DNA of 64,000 nt from Rhabdaerophilum calidifontis (lineage in GTDB: Bacteria; Pseudomonadota; Alphaproteobacteria; Rhizobiales; Beijerinckiaceae). Within the stretch, counting starts at the first letter, position 1. Each line of letters begins with the position of its first letter. The DNA is taken from the NCBI RefSeq assembly GCF_008641065.1, contig NZ_VTRS01000008.1:1-64000 (forward strand). The letters are read 5' to 3'. Made by a program: the position numbers and the translations under genes. A model generated the notes under the pieces. That model saw only the letters and a program-made list of their open reading frames with translations, had not been told where the DNA came from and ran no database searches. Of this stretch, positions 62,578-64,000 are shown one piece after another.

Positions 62578-63675
62578 GTGCAGCGCTTCGCCACCCGAAT
62601 TCTGCTCGCCGCGACGCTTGGGCTTCAGGCACTGACCGCCAATGCCCAGCAGGATCAGCTCAGGATCTTCAACTGGTCGGATTATGTCGACCCCGCCGTG
62701 CTCGAAGCCTTTACCCGGGAGACGGGGATCAAGGTCGTCTACGACACGTTCGACCAGATGGAGACGGTCGAAACCAAGCTTCTCGCCGGCAAGACTGGCT
62801 ATGATCTCGTCGTGGTCACGGCTTCCTTCCTGCCGCGGCACATTCCGCTGAAGCTCTATCAGCCGCTCGACAGGGCGAAGCTCGACAATCTGAAGCATAT
62901 GTGGCCGGAGATCACCGGCCGGCTCGCGAAATACGATCCCGGCAATGTCTATGCGGTCAATTACATGTGGGGCACCACCGGCATCGGCTACAATGTCGCC
63001 AAGGTCCGGCAGCGGCTCGGCGCCGATGCGGTGATCGACAGCTGGTCGGTGCTGTTCGATCCCGCCAGGCTCGCGAAGCTGAAGGATTGCGGCGTGCATG
63101 TGCTCGATGCCACCGAGGAGATGTTTCCGGCGGCGCTGCGCTATCTCGGGCTCGATCCGGACTCGAAGAAGGAGGCTGATCTGCGCAAGGCGGCCGATCT
63201 GCTCGCGAAGATCCGGCCGCATATCCAGAAATTCCACTCCTCCGAATACATCAACGCGCTCGCCAACGGCGACATCTGCTTTGCCGTGGGCTATTCCGGC
63301 GACGTGCTCCAGGCGCGCAAGCGCGCGCGGGAAGCGAAGAACGGCGTCGAGATCGCCTATTCGATTCCGAAGGAGGGCGCGCTCATGTGGTTCGACAGCT
63401 TCGTCATCCCCGCCGATGCCGGCAACAAGGACGCGGCCTATCGCTTCATCGATTTCGTCAACCGGCCGGAGGTTGCGGCGAAGAACTCGAACTTCATCCA
63501 ATATGCCTCCGGCAATCTTGCGGCGCAGGCGCAGGTCGATCCCGAAATCCTGAAGGATCCCGGCATCTATCCGCCCCCGGCAGTGCTCGCGCGCCTCTAC
63601 ACGATCACGCCCTATGACGAGAAGACGCAGAAGGCGGTCAACCGCCTCTGGACCAGGGTGAAAACCGGGCGCTAG
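62578..63675 (+). CDS. potF: Polyamine (putrescine-type) ABC transporter substrate-binding protein
   Basis: A 365-residue periplasmic receptor with a signal peptide (TRILLAATLGLQALTANA). The PotF/PotD family landmarks are LRIFNWSDYVDPAVLEAF, KVVYDTFDQMETVETKLLAG (in part), YDLVVVTASFLPRHI, NYMWGTTGIGYN, CFAVGYSGDV and MWFDSFVIPADAGN. These include the aromatic and acidic residues that bind the diamine. It uses a GTG start with GGAGGATTCCC. The ATPase gene follows 18 bp later. It probably imports putrescine or a related polyamine. Confidence 0.93.
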   Translation: MQRFATRILLAATLGLQALTANAQQDQLRIFNWSDYVDPAVLEAFTRETGIKVVYDTFDQMETVETKLLAGKTGYDLVVVTASFLPRHIPLKLYQPLDRAKLDNLKHMWPEITGRLAKYDPGNVYAVNYMWGTTGIGYNVAKVRQRLGADAVIDSWSVLFDPARLAKLKDCGVHVLDATEEMFPAALRYLGLDPDSKKEADLRKAADLLAKIRPHIQKFHSSEYINALANGDICFAVGYSGDVLQARKRAREAKNGVEIAYSIPKEGALMWFDSFVIPADAGNKDAAYRFIDFVNRPEVAAKNSNFIQYASGNLAAQAQVDPEILKDPGIYPPPAVLARLYTITPYDEKTQKAVNRLWTRVKTGR

Positions 63676-63693
63676 GCGCCCCTGGAGCCCGTC

Positions 63694-64000
63694 ATGGCCG
63701 GCCTCCCGCCTTCCGTGCCACCGCGCAAGTCGCTCGGCAATATCCGCCGTGCCTTCGCCCCCTGGGCGAATCCGGCCGCGCGGCCGCTCGTTACCTTCGA
63801 GGGCGTCACCAAGCGGTTCGGCGGCGTCACCGCCGTCGACGATTTGACACTCGCGATCTATCCCGGCGAGTTCTTCGCGCTGCTCGGGCCGTCGGGTTGC
63901 GGCAAGACGACGCTGATGCGCATGCTCGCCGGGTTCGAGACCCCGGATTCCGGGCGAATCGCCATCGATGGGCAGGATCTCGCCGGCATTCCGCCGTATC
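63694..64000 (+). CDS. potG: Polyamine ABC transporter ATP-binding protein, cut by window edge
   Basis: The first 102 codons are visible. They read RPLVTFEGVTKRFGGVTAVD (in part), then LALYPGEFF-like strands and Walker A LLGPSGCGKTTLMRMLAGFE (in part), with TPDSGRIAIDGQDLAGIPPY at the edge. The roughly 30-residue N-terminal extension before the ABC domain is typical of PotG. It follows potF by 18 bp in one operon; permease genes presumably lie beyond the edge. Confidence 0.9.
   Translation, partial: MAGLPPSVPPRKSLGNIRRAFAPWANPAARPLVTFEGVTKRFGGVTAVDDLTLAIYPGEFFALLGPSGCGKTTLMRMLAGFETPDSGRIAIDGQDLAGIPPY

Overview
The window is high-GC DNA, densely packed with genes. It looks like an alphaproteobacterium, most likely Hyphomicrobiales or a relative. 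The reasons are the gene families present: a BMP-type nucleoside ABC/deo operon, a DgcN/DgcA pair, an NsrR/group III truncated globin cluster, GTA-spike-like proteins and Bug-type solute receptors. No rRNA, tRNA or CRISPR array was seen. The left edge cuts an IS3-family element. The right edge cuts a polyamine ABC ATPase gene.

Region 1 (0-18.2 kb) is a surface-glycan island. It holds a GT2 glycosyltransferase, a methyltransferase, a type I secretion ABC/HlyD pair without an outer-membrane partner, and two proteins resembling gene-transfer-agent head spikes. A GT4 enzyme, a secreted glycosidase-like protein, two polysaccharide pyruvyl transferase paralogues, a multidomain GT4 protein and two unrecognised proteins follow. 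Region 2 (18.3-27.5 kb) is the most striking part. It encodes a large VCBS/RTX adhesin with an N-terminal TAAG motif, a TolC-like channel, an LssB/LapB-type ABC exporter with a C39-like domain lacking a catalytic cysteine, an HlyD adaptor and a LapG-type cysteine protease. Together these form an apparent Lap-like retained-adhesin system. Region 3 (27.5-35 kb) makes dTDP-rhamnose and GDP-mannose precursors (rfbC, manC, rfbB, rfbD, rfbA) and ends with a membrane PAS-GGDEF-EAL protein. Regions 1-3 together look like a cell-surface and biofilm locus.

Region 4 (35-41.7 kb) is a sugar-acid catabolic operon: a Bug-type receptor, a GntR regulator with a palindromic operator, a DapA-family lyase, an SMP-30 lactonase, an IlvD/Edd dehydratase and an RraA-family protein. 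Region 5 (41.7-51.6 kb) is nucleoside uptake and salvage: upp faces a nine-gene, mostly overlapping operon (BMP receptor, ATPase, two permeases, cdd, purine nucleoside phosphorylase, deoC, deoA, deoB). Region 6 (51.6-55.5 kb) carries aroE, dgcA, dgcN and purU.

Region 7 (55.6-59.5 kb) is a probable nitric-oxide response cluster: an NsrR-like Rrf2 regulator diverges from a truncated globin, two DUF2249 proteins, a 12-TM NnrS-like protein, an Nfu-N/DUF59 fusion and a small coupled protein. Region 8 (59.5-64 kb) has an orphan phage/GTA-type DUF2793 protein, a split transketolase and the start of a polyamine ABC transporter. All calls come from reading translated sequence and motifs; no database search was run.
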